Shown one piece after another: positions 34,312-45,678 of a DNA stretch of 64,000 bases (the first letter of the stretch is position 1; every line of letters starts with the position of its first letter). The notes under the pieces were generated by a model. That model had not been told where the DNA came from. It searched no databases and saw only the letters and a list, made by a program, of their open reading frames with translations. This stretch comes from Teichococcus aestuarii (GTDB lineage: Bacteria; Pseudomonadota; Alphaproteobacteria; Acetobacterales; Acetobacteraceae). Location: positions 1 to 64,000 of the forward strand of contig NZ_PDOA01000002.1 of the NCBI RefSeq assembly GCF_003116135.1. The letters are read 5' to 3'. Both the position numbers and the translations under genes were made by a program.

Positions 34312-35601
34312 TCAGGACTTCCGTGGCAGCAGGCGGCGCACCTCGGCCACCATGTCGGCCTGCACCTCCTTGGGCGTCGCGCGCTGCTCGACGATGCGGG
34401 CGAGGTTGTCCACCATCGTCTGCGTCACGCGCACGCTGTTGCTGCCGGGGAAGGCGTACCAGGGGATGGAGATGGGCAGCTGGCGCACCGCCGGCATGAA
34501 GAGCGGGTTCTCGCGGTAGAAGGCGCCGAGATACTGCGGATCGTCGATGGCGATCTGGTTGCAGGGCAGGTAGCCGGTGTTCTGCACCATCAGCGCCTGG
34601 CCCACCGGGCCGGTGGAGAAGCGCAGGAACTTCCAGGCGGCCTCGCGCTTGGCCGGGTCCTTCGCCGTCAGCATCCCGGCGGCGCCGCCGGTGGGCAGGC
34701 GGCCCTTCTCGGCGTCGATCACCGGCATGCCGGTGGTGCGGAGCGTGAAGTTCTCGCCGATGCTGGCCAGGGTGCCGCGAACCAGCGCGGTGGTCTGGAA
34801 GATCATGCCCAGCTTGCCGGCGGCGAAGGCCTGGCGGGCGGCGGCGGCGGTCATGTTCGGCATGCCGCCCTGCTTCACCATGCGGTCCAGCAGCGTCAGC
34901 GCGGCGAGGCCCTCGGGGCCGCCGAAGCCGACATCGGTCTCGTCCGCGTTCAGCATGCGGCCGCCATGGCCGAAGAGCAGCGAGGAGAACATCCAGTCGT
35001 CGCCGCTCCAGGTGAACCACATGCCGTTGACGCCATCGCCCAGCCGGTTGATGCGGGCGGCGAGGTCGAGCACCCCGTCCCAGTCGCGCGGGAAGTTCTC
35101 CGGGTCGCCGCCGGCGCGCTTCACCAGCTCGGCATTGTAGTAGGAGACGGGGTTGGAGGCCGCGTAGGCGAGGCCGGACTGGATGCCGCCGAAGCGCGCC
35201 AGCGCCAGCAGCGAGGGCGTGTAGCCGGCCTTGGCCGGGTCGCCGTCGCGCGCCAGCAGCGGCGCCAGGTCCTGCGCGATGCCGCGCTCGGCGAAGACGC
35301 GCAGCCGGTTGAAGCCCTGGTAGGAGAGGTCCGGCAGCTGGTTGGTGGCGGCCTGGCGCAGGATGAGTTGCGCGCCCTCCTCGTAGTTCGGCGTGGTGAC
35401 GAAGTTCACCGCGATGCCCGGCTCGGCCTTGGCGAAGGCTTCCAGGATGGCGTCATAGCTGCCCTTGTAGATGAAGGGCTGGGCGTAGTGCACCGTGATG
35501 GCGGTGGACTGCGCGCGGGCGATGCGCGGCGCGGCCAGGGGGGCGGCGAGCATCGCGGCGGGCAGGGCCAGCGCGGCGCGGCGGCGGAGGGTGACGGTCA
35601 T
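34312..35601 (-). CDS. ABC transporter substrate-binding protein, UgpB/MalE-like
   Basis: 429 residues. The N-terminus MTVTLRRRAALALPAAMLAA with a following AQS cleavage-like site suggests export, with an RRR motif possibly using the Tat route. The mature region has the cluster-B binding-protein pattern (FAKAEPGIAVNFVTTPNYEE; AYAASNPVSYYNAELVKRAG; WKFLRFSTGPVGQALMVQNT). It belongs with the two permeases and ATPase upstream in the same operon and the metallophosphoesterase downstream. Sugars or glycerophosphodiesters are the likely cargo. Confidence 0.87.
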   Translation of the reverse strand: MTVTLRRRAALALPAAMLAAPLAAPRIARAQSTAITVHYAQPFIYKGSYDAILEAFAKAEPGIAVNFVTTPNYEEGAQLILRQAATNQLPDLSYQGFNRLRVFAERGIAQDLAPLLARDGDPAKAGYTPSLLALARFGGIQSGLAYAASNPVSYYNAELVKRAGGDPENFPRDWDGVLDLAARINRLGDGVNGMWFTWSGDDWMFSSLLFGHGGRMLNADETDVGFGGPEGLAALTLLDRMVKQGGMPNMTAAAARQAFAAGKLGMIFQTTALVRGTLASIGENFTLRTTGMPVIDAEKGRLPTGGAAGMLTAKDPAKREAAWKFLRFSTGPVGQALMVQNTGYLPCNQIAIDDPQYLGAFYRENPLFMPAVRQLPISIPWYAFPGSNSVRVTQTMVDNLARIVEQRATPKEVQADMVAEVRRLLPRKS

Positions 35602-35636
35602 GGGCTTGGCTCCGGTGTCCGGTGCGGAAGAGGGGG

Positions 35637-36476
35637 TCAGCCTTTGAGGCCGGTGGTGGCGATGCCTTCGACGAAGCGGCGCTGCGCCAGCAGGAAGGCG
35701 ATGACGAGGGGCGCGGTCATGACGACGGCGGCGGCCATCAGCGCGCCGAAATCGTCGTCGCCCTCGGTGGTGCGGAAGAACAGCACGCCGAGCGCGGGTG
35801 TCGCGTGCTCCGGCGTGTTGACGACGATCAGCGGCCAGAACAGGTCATTCCAGTGCGCGACGACGGAGAAGATGGCGAAGGCGGTGGCCGCCGGCCAGGC
35901 ATTGGGCAGCACCACGCGCCAGACGATGGCCATCTCGCTCATGCCGTCGAGCCGCGCGGCGTGGATCAGGTCGTCGGGCAGCGACTTGAAGAACTGCCGG
36001 AACAGGAAGATGGCGAAGACCGAGATGGTGGAGGGCGCGATCAGCGCCGTGTAGGTGTCCAGCAGGCCGAGCTGGCTGAAGCCGGCATAGAGCGGCAGCG
36101 CCGGCACGTGCGGCGGCACCAGCAGGCCCAGCATGACGGCGCCGAGCGCCAGCTCCCGCCCGCGGAAGTTCAGCTTGGCCAGCGCGTAGCCCGCGGGAAT
36201 GGCGAAGAGCAGCTGGAAGAACAGGATGCCGCCGCAGACGATAATGCCGTTCAGCAGGTAGCGCGCCACCGGCACCAGCTCGAACACGCGGCCGTAGTTC
36301 TGCGCGACGGCGAAGCGCTCGGGAATCAGCGAGAGAGACGCACGGAAAATCTCGTCCGCCGGCTTCAGGCTGGCCGCCACCATCCAGATGTAGGGCATCA
36401 GCAGCAGCAGGCCGAGCAGGGAAAGGACCAGCAGGCGCGGCGCATCGCGCAGCAGGGAGGTCTTGCGCTCAACCAT
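35637..36476 (-). CDS. carbohydrate-type ABC transporter permease (MalG/UgpE-like)
   Basis: 279 residues with six predicted transmembrane segments, beginning with LLVLSLLGLLLLMPYIWMVA. The cytoplasmic EAA-type loop reads LIHAARLDGMSEMAIVWRVV followed by LPNAWPA, the coupling site for the ATPase. It overlaps the preceding permease gene by 8 bp. It forms the inner-membrane channel with the product of 36469-37386. Confidence 0.88.
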   Translation of the reverse strand: MVERKTSLLRDAPRLLVLSLLGLLLLMPYIWMVAASLKPADEIFRASLSLIPERFAVAQNYGRVFELVPVARYLLNGIIVCGGILFFQLLFAIPAGYALAKLNFRGRELALGAVMLGLLVPPHVPALPLYAGFSQLGLLDTYTALIAPSTISVFAIFLFRQFFKSLPDDLIHAARLDGMSEMAIVWRVVLPNAWPAATAFAIFSVVAHWNDLFWPLIVVNTPEHATPALGVLFFRTTEGDDDFGALMAAAVVMTAPLVIAFLLAQRRFVEGIATTGLKG

Positions 36477-37378
36477 AATGCACCCGCTTGTCCAGCACGC
36501 GCGTCTGCAGCCACATCAGCGCCAGCACGATGGCGAGGAACACCAGCGTGATGGCCGCCGAGTAGCCGAGGCGGAAATAGGTGAAGCCCTCAAGATACAT
36601 GGCGTGCAGCAGCACCTCGGAGGCTCTGTTCGGGCCGCCCTGGGTCAGCACCTTCACCGTGTCGAACACCCGCACCGAGCGGATCATGGTGATGGTGAGG
36701 ACGAAGAGCGTGGTCGGCCCCAGCATCGGCCAGGTGACGAGGCGGAAGCGCTCCCAGGCGGAGGGCGCGCCATCCACCTCGGCGGCGGCATACATCTCGC
36801 GCGGGATGGCGGTCAGCCCGGCCAGGAACAGCACCAGGTTGAAGCCCAGATTCTCCCAGATGCCGATGGCGGCGAGCGACCACATCACCGTGTCGGAGGA
36901 GGAGAGCCAGGCCGGCCCGTCGATGCCCACCTGGCGCAGCACCGCGTTCAGCGGCCCGATGCTCGGGTGCAGCAGGTACTGCCAGGCGGAGGCCATGGCG
37001 ACGGTGAGCGAGACCACCGGCAGGAAGAACACGGCGCGGAACAGCGTGCGCCCGCGCGTGCCGGCCTCGATCAGCAGCGCCAGCGCCAGCGCGCCGAGGA
37101 TGGAGCCGGGCGTGACCACCGCCACGTAGAAGACCGTGTTGCGCAGCGCCTGGGCGAAGCCGCGGTCGCGCAGCAACTCGGAAAAATTGTCCAGGCCGAT
37201 CCAGGCGAAGGCCGGCGCGCCCAGCTCGTAGTCGGTGAAGGCGAGCAGGATGGCGGCCAGCGTCGGCAGCAGCAGCAGGACGAGGTAGGCCAGCACCGCC
37301 GGCAGGCCGAGTGCCCAGGCGGTCAGCGCCTCGCCCGTGGCGCCCTCGCGGCGCGCGGGGGCGGCGGAGAGGACGGCC

Positions 37379-37386
<8 letters not shown>
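36469..37386 (-). CDS. carbohydrate-type ABC transporter permease (MalF/UgpA-like)
   Basis: About 305 residues with six transmembrane segments (first: LPAVLAYLVLLLLPTLAAIL) and the EAA loop YAAAEVDGAPSAWERFRLVT. The frame has no good ATG near the conserved start. A TTG at 37386 overlaps the ATPase stop and fits translational coupling, while an ATG at 37437 would overlap the ATPase gene by nearly 60 bp. I prefer the TTG. Partner of the 35637-36476 permease. Confidence 0.83.
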
Positions 37387-38542
<1,156 letters not shown>

Positions 38543-38716
38543 TCCGTCGAGGCGGGCTCTTAGGGGCAGTGTGTGACACTCGTGTTCCAGTCCCGCGAAA
38601 CTTCCATGCCAATGCATCCACGGTGCCACAACCGGATTGTCACGCGTCCGTCAGCGGCGCGTCACAGGCAGCCGCTAAGCCGCCCCGCATCGCACACCCA
38701 TCGGGGATCGAGAGAC
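38543..38716. promoter_or_regulatory. divergent promoter region between two ABC importers
   Basis: 174 bp shared by the two importer operons. It contains a small perfect inverted repeat AGTGT-GTG-ACACT at 38568-38580, a possible operator near the minus-strand start. No sure -35/-10 pair is assigned. Confidence 0.35.
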
Positions 38717-40057
38717 ATGCTCCGCAAGACCGCGCTCGCCGCCGGCCTGATCCTGGCCCTGGGCGGCGCCCAGGCGCAGGCGCAGGGCCAGCAGCGCCAG
38801 GGCTTCACCTTCTGGTACGGCCTGACCGGCCAGCTCAGCGAGGCGGTGCAGTCCGTCTGCAAGCGCTTCAACGACTCGCAGGCGCAGTACAGCGTCACCT
38901 GCACCAGCCAGGGCGACTACGCCAAGGCGCTGCAGAACACCATCGCCGCCTTCCGCGCCAACGAGCAGCCGACCGTCGTGCAGGTCTATGACATCGGCAC
39001 GGCGGACCTGATGCTGGCCGGCGTGTACCGCCCGGCGCGCGAGCTGATGGCCTCGCAGGGCCACCAGGTGAACTGGAACAACTACCTCCCCCCGATCGCG
39101 GCCTACTACGCGACCTCGAAGGGCGAGATGCTCTCCTTCCCCTTCAACTCCTCCACGGCGGTGATGTACTGGAACCGCGCGGCGGGGCAGAAGGCCGGCA
39201 TCGCCGAGGCCCCCGCGACCTGGGAGCAGGTGGCCGAGGCCGCGCGCAAGATGAAGGCGGCCGGCCATGCCTGCCCGATCGCGATGGATTTCGACAGCTG
39301 GGCGCTGTTCGAGCAGTTCGCCGCCATCCACAACGTTCCCGTCGCCACCCGCGCCAACGGCTATGGCGGGCTGGACGCCGAGTATGTGTTCAACCAGGGC
39401 GTCATCAAGAAGCACTTCAACAACCTGCTGGACTGGTACAAGGAAGGGCTTATCCAGATCCGCACGCCGCAATCGGGCAAGGACGGCATCGCCTCCTTCG
39501 CCGCCGGCGAGTGCGCCATGGCCTTCGGCTCCATCGCCAGCCACTCCACCATCCGCCGCACCGCGGCCGAGGGGCTGGACTGGACGCCGGTGATGGTGCC
39601 TGTCTATGAGGGCACGCAGCGCATCAACAGCCGCGTCGGCGGCGCCTCGCTGTGGACGCTGAAGGGCCGGCCGGAGGGCGAGTACAAGGCGGCCGCCGCC
39701 TTCTTCGCCTTCCTCGCCACGCCGGAATCCGAGGAATACTGGTCCACCATCACCGGCTACATCCCGGTGACGGCGGCGGGCCAGGCGCGGCTGGAGCAGA
39801 ACGGCTTCTACAAGAAGCCCGAGAATGCGGGCCGCGAGGTGGCGATGCAGAGCCTGATGCTCACCGAGCCCACCGAGAACTCGCGCGGCCTGCGCCTCGG
39901 CAACCTGACGCAGTTCCGCGCCGCCTACGCCAACGAGATGCAGGCCGCCTTCGCCGGCCAGAAGACGATGGACCAGGCGCTCGCCGCGCTGCAGGAGCAG
40001 GGCAACCAGCTGCTGCGCCGCTTCGAGCAGACCTACCGCGGCAAGCAGCTTCCGTAA
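38717..40057 (+). CDS. ugpB: glycerol-3-phosphate-type ABC transporter substrate-binding protein UgpB
   Basis: 446 residues. Signal peptide MLRKTALAAGLILALGGAQA with AQAQ cleavage. The mature protein follows UgpB: FTFWYGLTGQLSEAVQSVCK, FNDSQAQYSVTCTSQGDYAK, PFNSSTAVMYWNRAAGQKAG, INSRVGGASLWTLKGRPEGE and TITGYIPVTAAGQA. These UgpB features support sn-glycerol-3-phosphate or glycerophosphodiester binding in the periplasm. It is followed by permease and ATPase genes in the order B-A-E-C. A 24-bp palindrome lies between it and ugpA. Confidence 0.9.
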   Translation: MLRKTALAAGLILALGGAQAQAQGQQRQGFTFWYGLTGQLSEAVQSVCKRFNDSQAQYSVTCTSQGDYAKALQNTIAAFRANEQPTVVQVYDIGTADLMLAGVYRPARELMASQGHQVNWNNYLPPIAAYYATSKGEMLSFPFNSSTAVMYWNRAAGQKAGIAEAPATWEQVAEAARKMKAAGHACPIAMDFDSWALFEQFAAIHNVPVATRANGYGGLDAEYVFNQGVIKKHFNNLLDWYKEGLIQIRTPQSGKDGIASFAAGECAMAFGSIASHSTIRRTAAEGLDWTPVMVPVYEGTQRINSRVGGASLWTLKGRPEGEYKAAAAFFAFLATPESEEYWSTITGYIPVTAAGQARLEQNGFYKKPENAGREVAMQSLMLTEPTENSRGLRLGNLTQFRAAYANEMQAAFAGQKTMDQALAALQEQGNQLLRRFEQTYRGKQLP

Positions 40058-40065
40058 GCGGAGCA

Positions 40066-40089
40066 GGCCCGGCCGCGCGCGGCCGGGCC
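40066..40089 (+). promoter_or_regulatory. intercistronic 24-bp palindrome between ugpB and ugpA
   Basis: The 24 bp are a perfect palindrome (GGCCCGGCCGC and its complement around a GC centre), giving a stem of about 10 bp eight bases after the ugpB stop. Such hairpins after a binding-protein gene often stabilise its upstream mRNA or reduce readthrough, giving more binding protein than permease. Confidence 0.6.
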
Positions 40090-40099
40090 ATCCAGAACC

Positions 40100-40990
40100 A
40101 TGAGCAACACACGCCGCGCCCTGTTCCGCAGCACCTGGCTCCCCTGGGCCCTGGTGCTGCCGCAGCTCCTCATCATCTTCGTCTTCTTCTACTGGCCCAC
40201 GGGCGAGGCGCTCTACTGGGCCTTCACGCTGGAACAGCCCTGGGGCGGCGGCAATGCCTGGGTCGGCTGGCAGAACTTCGTGTCGGTCTTCTCCAGCGCC
40301 GGCTACTGGCACTCCGTCCGCATCAGCATCCTCTACGCGGTGGCCACCACCGTGCTCGCCATCGGCGTGGCGCTGCTGCTGGCGCTGTTCGTGGACCGCG
40401 AGGTGAAGGGCAGCCGCGGCTACCGCCTCGCCGCCATCTGGCCCTATGCCATCGCGGCGCCCGCCATCGGCATCGTCTTCCGCTTCGTCTTCGACCCGCG
40501 CTCCGGCGTCTTCGCCTTCCTCAACCAGGCCTCGCCCGGCATGTGGGACCCGACGCTGAACGGCAACCACGCCATGACGATGCTGGTGCTGGCCGGCGCG
40601 TGGCAGCTCGTCTCCTACAATTTCGTCTTCCTGCTCGCCGGGTTGCAGAGCGTGCCGCGCGCGCTGGTGGAGGCCTCGGCCATGGACGGCGCTGGTCCGC
40701 TGCGCCGCATGTGGGACCTGCAGGTGCCGCTGCTGGCGCCGACGCTGTTCTTCCTCGCCATCATCAACATGACCGACAGCTTCACCCACAGCTTCGCGCT
40801 GGTGGACGTGATGACGAGCGGCGGCCCCGCCCGCTCCACCGACCTGATGGTCTACAAGATCTATTCCGACGGCTTCAAGGGCCTCGACTACTCCGGCGCC
40901 GCCGCGCAGAGCATCGTGCTGATGCTGCTCGTGGTCGGCATGACCTTCCTGCAGTTCCGCTTCGTCGAGCGGAAGCTGCACTACAAGTGA
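40100..40990 (+). CDS. ugpA: glycerol-3-phosphate-type ABC transporter permease UgpA
   Basis: 296 residues, six transmembrane segments starting LPWALVLPQLLIIFVFFYWP. It carries the UgpA-like FTLEQPWGGGNAWVGWQNFV segment and the EAA loop LVEASAMDGAGPLRRMWDLQ. It follows ugpB by 42 bp and precedes ugpE by 10 bp. Confidence 0.9.
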   Translation: MSNTRRALFRSTWLPWALVLPQLLIIFVFFYWPTGEALYWAFTLEQPWGGGNAWVGWQNFVSVFSSAGYWHSVRISILYAVATTVLAIGVALLLALFVDREVKGSRGYRLAAIWPYAIAAPAIGIVFRFVFDPRSGVFAFLNQASPGMWDPTLNGNHAMTMLVLAGAWQLVSYNFVFLLAGLQSVPRALVEASAMDGAGPLRRMWDLQVPLLAPTLFFLAIINMTDSFTHSFALVDVMTSGGPARSTDLMVYKIYSDGFKGLDYSGAAAQSIVLMLLVVGMTFLQFRFVERKLHYK

Positions 40991-41000
40991 GCGCGCCGCG

Positions 41001-41915
41001 ATGGTCGAACGCCGCCCCCTGCTGAACCTCGCCACGCACCTGCTGCTGGCGCTGGGCCTGGCCTGCCTGCTGCTGCCGCTCTGGCTCGCCTTCGTCGCCG
41101 CCACGCAGGACGTGGCGGGCGCCAACGCGGTGCCGATGCGCTGGCTGCCCGGCCCCTATTTCCTCGACAACATCGCCGCCGCCTGGACGCGCGCCGATCT
41201 CGGCGCCCGCTTCACCACCAGCCTCATCGTCGCGGTGGGCGTCATGGCGGGCAAGGTGCTGCTGGCCATGCTCGCCGCCTTCGCCATCGTCTTCTTCGAC
41301 TGGCGCGCCAAGGCGGTGGTGTTCTGGCTGGTCTTCGTCACGCTGATGCTGCCGCTCGAGGTCCGCATCGTGCCGACCTACGCGGTGGCCGCCAACGCGC
41401 TGCGCCCCTTCCAGGCGATCCTCGACGTCACCGGCCTCACCGGCCTCGTCGAGACGCTGAGCGGCGTCCGCATCGCGCTGGAATGGCGGATGCTCAACTC
41501 CTACACCGGCCTCATCCTGCCGCTGGTCGCCACCGCCACCGGCACCTTCCTCTACCGCCAGTTCTTCATGACCATCCCCGAGGAGCTGGTGGAGGCGGCG
41601 CGGATGGACGGCGCCGGGCCACTGCGCTTCCTGCGGGACGTGCTGCTGCCGCTCTCGCGCACCAACATGGCGGCGCTGGCCACCATCATGTTCGTCTATG
41701 CCTGGAACCAGTATCTCTGGCCGCTGCTCGTCACCACCGAGCCGCAGCGCAGCACCGTGATGGTGGAGCTCTCCCGCCTGGTGCCGCGCGGCGACGGGCT
41801 GCCGGAATGGAACATCGTCATGGCGGCGGCGCTGACCGTCATGCTGCCGCCGCTCGCCGTGGTCGTGCTGATGCAGCGCTGGTTCGTCCGCGGCCTTGTC
41901 GCCACCGAGAAGTGA
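41001..41915 (+). CDS. ugpE: glycerol-3-phosphate-type ABC transporter permease UgpE
   Basis: 304 residues, six transmembrane segments. UgpE-like features include PLWLAFVAATQDVAGANAVP, PLEVRIVPTYAVAANALRPF and the EAA loop ELVEAARMDGAGPLRFLRDV. It pairs with UgpA in the membrane. It ends 11 bp before ugpC. Confidence 0.9.
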   Translation: MVERRPLLNLATHLLLALGLACLLLPLWLAFVAATQDVAGANAVPMRWLPGPYFLDNIAAAWTRADLGARFTTSLIVAVGVMAGKVLLAMLAAFAIVFFDWRAKAVVFWLVFVTLMLPLEVRIVPTYAVAANALRPFQAILDVTGLTGLVETLSGVRIALEWRMLNSYTGLILPLVATATGTFLYRQFFMTIPEELVEAARMDGAGPLRFLRDVLLPLSRTNMAALATIMFVYAWNQYLWPLLVTTEPQRSTVMVELSRLVPRGDGLPEWNIVMAAALTVMLPPLAVVVLMQRWFVRGLVATEK

Positions 41916-41926
41916 GGAGCGCCGCC

Positions 41927-43024
<1,098 letters not shown>

Positions 43025-43062
43025 GGCGCCACCGCCCCCCGCCCCTGCCCGCGCGGGAGCCT

Positions 43063-44046
43063 TCAGTTCACCGTGGCGCCGGAGAGGCGCACCAGCTCCT
43101 CCACCCGCTGCATCTCTCTGCGGTAGAAGGCGGCGAATTCTTCCGGCGTGCTGCCCACGGGCTCGTAGCCGAGCTGCTCCATCTGCGCCCGCACCTGCGG
43201 GTTGCGCATCGCGCCCGCAACCTCCTGCGCGATGCGCCGCACCGCCGGCTCCGGTGTGCCGGCCGGCGCGAACAGCCCCAGCCAGCTGCTGAAGGCATAG
43301 CCCGGCACCGCCTCGGCGATGGCGGGCACGTCGGCGAGCTGCGCGGCGCGCTCGGGCCGGGTGATGCCGAGGGCCCGCACCTGCCCGTCCCGCGCCTGCT
43401 GAAGGGCCTCCACCACGGGGGTGAACATCACGTCGATGCGGCCGCCGATCAGATCGGCCATCGCCGGCGCGCCGCCGCGGTAGGAGACATGGGTGAAGCG
43501 GACATCCGCCCGGTGCTCGAACAGCGCCGCGGCGAAGTGCTGCGAGCTGCCGGCGCCGGCGATGCCGCAGTTCAGCGCCCCCGGCTTCTCCCGCGCGAGG
43601 CGGACCAGATCCGCCACCGTGCCGGCCTTCACCGAGGGATGGACCACCAGCAGGCAGGAACTGAAGGAGATCTGCGTGACGGGCGCGAAGTCGCGCACCA
43701 CGTCGAAGGGCAGGTCGCGGTAGAGGAAGGCGTTGGTGGCGTGCGAGCCCATGGAGGCGACGACGAGGGTGTGGCCGTCCGGCGCGCTGCGCGCCACGTG
43801 CTCGGTGCCGATGTTGCCGGCGGCGCCGGTGCGGTTCTCCACCACCACCGGCTGGCCCAGCCCGGCGGTGATGCTCTGCGCGACGACGCGGGCGCTGGTG
43901 TCGGTGCTGCCGCCGGGCGCGAAGCCGACGATGAGGCGCACCGGGCGGCTCGGGTTCCAGCCCGCGGCCTGGGCGCGGGCGCCGGCGCCGGCACCCAGGG
44001 CGAGGGGAAGCCCGGCGAGGGCGGAGAGGCAGTGGCGACGCTGCAT
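43063..44046 (-). CDS. Bug-family tripartite tricarboxylate transporter substrate-binding protein
   Basis: 327 residues. Signal peptide MQRRHCLSALAGLPLALGAG. Bug fold motifs: VRLIVGFAPGGSTDTSARVV, VVVENRTGAAGNIGTEHVAR, FTHVSYRGGAPAMADLIGGR and QLADVPAIAEAVPGYAFSSW. No membrane partner genes nearby. Upstream lies the remnant of an HpcH/HpaI aldolase gene and, divergently, a LacI regulator, so the original set probably imported and cleaved an aromatic-degradation-type or sugar-derived hydroxy acid. Confidence 0.87.
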   Translation of the reverse strand: MQRRHCLSALAGLPLALGAGAGARAQAAGWNPSRPVRLIVGFAPGGSTDTSARVVAQSITAGLGQPVVVENRTGAAGNIGTEHVARSAPDGHTLVVASMGSHATNAFLYRDLPFDVVRDFAPVTQISFSSCLLVVHPSVKAGTVADLVRLAREKPGALNCGIAGAGSSQHFAAALFEHRADVRFTHVSYRGGAPAMADLIGGRIDVMFTPVVEALQQARDGQVRALGITRPERAAQLADVPAIAEAVPGYAFSSWLGLFAPAGTPEPAVRRIAQEVAGAMRNPQVRAQMEQLGYEPVGSTPEEFAAFYRREMQRVEELVRLSGATVN

Positions 44047-44198
44047 GGTGGGGTTTCCTTCCCGCGGGGCATGGCCGCCCCGGCTGTTTGTCCAGGGGGC
44101 GTTGCCCGCCCCTTCTGTCGGCTGCGTCGGCGCGGGCGGCGCACCACCCGGGCCGGGGCGGGGGCAAGGCTCTCACCCCCGGAGGCGGAGGGGCCGCC

Positions 44199-44389
44199 TC
44201 AGGCGGCGGCGCCGCAGCGGCGGATGGCCTCGGCCGCGCCCGCCACCAGCCTGCGCATGTCGCTGCCGCAGGTGACGAAGTCCCGGCCGGCGCGGGCCAT
44301 CACCCCGGTGGTGATGGCGGAGGGGATGGTGGGCCGGCCATCGAGCATGGCGCGGCCTTCGGCCCGGCGCAGGCGGATCGTGGGGGCAT
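44199..44389 (-). pseudogene. HpcH/HpaI-type aldolase, internally deleted and frameshifted
   Basis: The minus strand reads TIRLRRAEGRAMLDGRPTIP, SAITTGVMARAGRDFVT and then CGSDMRRLVAGAAEAIRRCG before the stop. The first part matches the N-terminus and the last part the C-terminus of HpcH/HpaI aldolases, with about 200 central residues missing. The join lies in a DFVT/FVT segment shared by both ends, which suggests microhomology deletion. The ATG at 44389 is one base out of frame: a run of five C follows where six would restore it. The gene is dead. Confidence 0.6.
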
Positions 44390-44487
44390 GGTGTTTCCTC
44401 GGCGGTCGCCCCTTGGCGGGGCTTTTTGGTTAATCGTTTAATCATCTAACGGCGGTTGCCGGCGGGCCGTCAAGGGCACCGGCTGGC

Positions 44488-45615
44488 GTGGGCGCCCCGC
44501 CTCCGCTATCCCGCCGCCATCCACCCCGGGGAGGAGACACGCCGCTGCGCCCGAAGCCTGCCGCCACCCCGGACGACGCCCCGCCCGGCGGAACCGGCCG
44601 GGGGCGGATCACCATCGCCGAGGTCGCGCGGCGCTGCGGCCTGTCCGTGGCCACGGTCTCCAATGCCCTCTCCGGCGGCGGGCGGATGGCGGAGGGGACG
44701 CGCGCGCGCGTGCGCGCGGCGGCCGACGCGCTGGGCTACAGCGCTTCCCCCGCCGCGCGCGGCCTGCGGCTGCGGCGGAGCTGGACGCTGGGCCTCGTCA
44801 TCCCCGACATCGCCAACCCCATGTATGGCGAGATCGCGCGCGGCGCGGCGGAGGTGCTGGAGGCCGCCGGCTGCCACCTGCTGGTGGCCAGCCACGATTC
44901 ATGCCCCGAGCGGCAGGCCCGCCATGTGCGGAACCTGCTGCGCCAGCGGGTGGATGGCGTGATCCTGCAGCCCTGGTCCTCGCGGGACGAGGAAGTGCCG
45001 GCCATGGTGGCGGCCGGCCTGCCGCTGGTGCTGCTGGCGCGCCGCCACCTGTCCCAGCCCACCGACCATGTGACCATCGACCCCCGCGCCCCCCTGCTGG
45101 AAGGGCTGCGCCACCTGGCGGCGCTGGGCCACCGGCGCATCGCCATCACGCTGATGGGCGGCCGTGCCTCCACCAGCGCGGAGGAGCGGCTGGAGACCTA
45201 TCGCGGCTTCATGGAGCGGCAGGCCGGCGGCCCGGAGGAAGGGCTGATCGTCCGCCTCGCCCGCGCCGACCTCGAATCCGGCCGCGCGGCGGTGCCGGCG
45301 CTGCTCGCCGCCCGGCCCACCGCCATCGTCGCCAGCAACGACCTGCTGGCGCTGGGCATCCGCGAGGGGCTGCACGCCGCCGGGCTGCGCGTGCCGGAGG
45401 ACCTCTCCCTGCTGGCGGTGGACGACACCTACCTCTCCGCCCTGCCCGGGGTGGAGCTGACCAGCCTGGAGCTGCCCAAGCGGCAGATCGGCGAGGCGGC
45501 GGCGCGGCTGATCCTGGAGCGGATCGCCGAGCCGGGGCGCGCCTGCGAGAGCATCGTGCTGCCGGCGCGGCTGGCCGTGCGGCGCTCCACTGCCCCGCCC
45601 CGCCCGGCGGGCTGA
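44488..45615 (+). CDS. LacI-family transcriptional regulator
   Basis: Up to 375 residues. After an unconserved N-terminus the LacI helix-turn-helix reads ITIAEVARRCGLSVATVSNA followed by the hinge (ADALGYSASPAARGLRLRRS). A ribose-binding-like effector domain runs to the end (LGLVIPDIANPMYGEIARGA; DLSLLAVDDTYLSALPG). The ATG at 44488 has no ribosome site; GGGGAGGAG at 44528 precedes an in-frame CTG at 44545, which may be the true start. It diverges from the aldolase remnant and Bug gene and likely regulated them. Confidence 0.83.
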   Translation: MGAPPPLSRRHPPRGGDTPLRPKPAATPDDAPPGGTGRGRITIAEVARRCGLSVATVSNALSGGGRMAEGTRARVRAAADALGYSASPAARGLRLRRSWTLGLVIPDIANPMYGEIARGAAEVLEAAGCHLLVASHDSCPERQARHVRNLLRQRVDGVILQPWSSRDEEVPAMVAAGLPLVLLARRHLSQPTDHVTIDPRAPLLEGLRHLAALGHRRIAITLMGGRASTSAEERLETYRGFMERQAGGPEEGLIVRLARADLESGRAAVPALLAARPTAIVASNDLLALGIREGLHAAGLRVPEDLSLLAVDDTYLSALPGVELTSLELPKRQIGEAAARLILERIAEPGRACESIVLPARLAVRRSTAPPRPAG

Positions 45616-45678
45616 GCCGGCGCAGGCCGTCTCCGGGGCGGAAGGCCGGGATGGCTCCCGCCACCGTCGGCGACCGTG

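Noticed and set aside
43048-43057. CCCGCGCGGG as a terminator between ugpC and the Bug gene
   Set aside because: A stem of only three pairs remains once a loop is allowed, and there is no U-run.
44173-44445. 90-codon minus-strand frame upstream of the Bug gene
   Set aside because: It is the wrong frame through the aldolase remnant and has His/Arg-rich nonsense composition.
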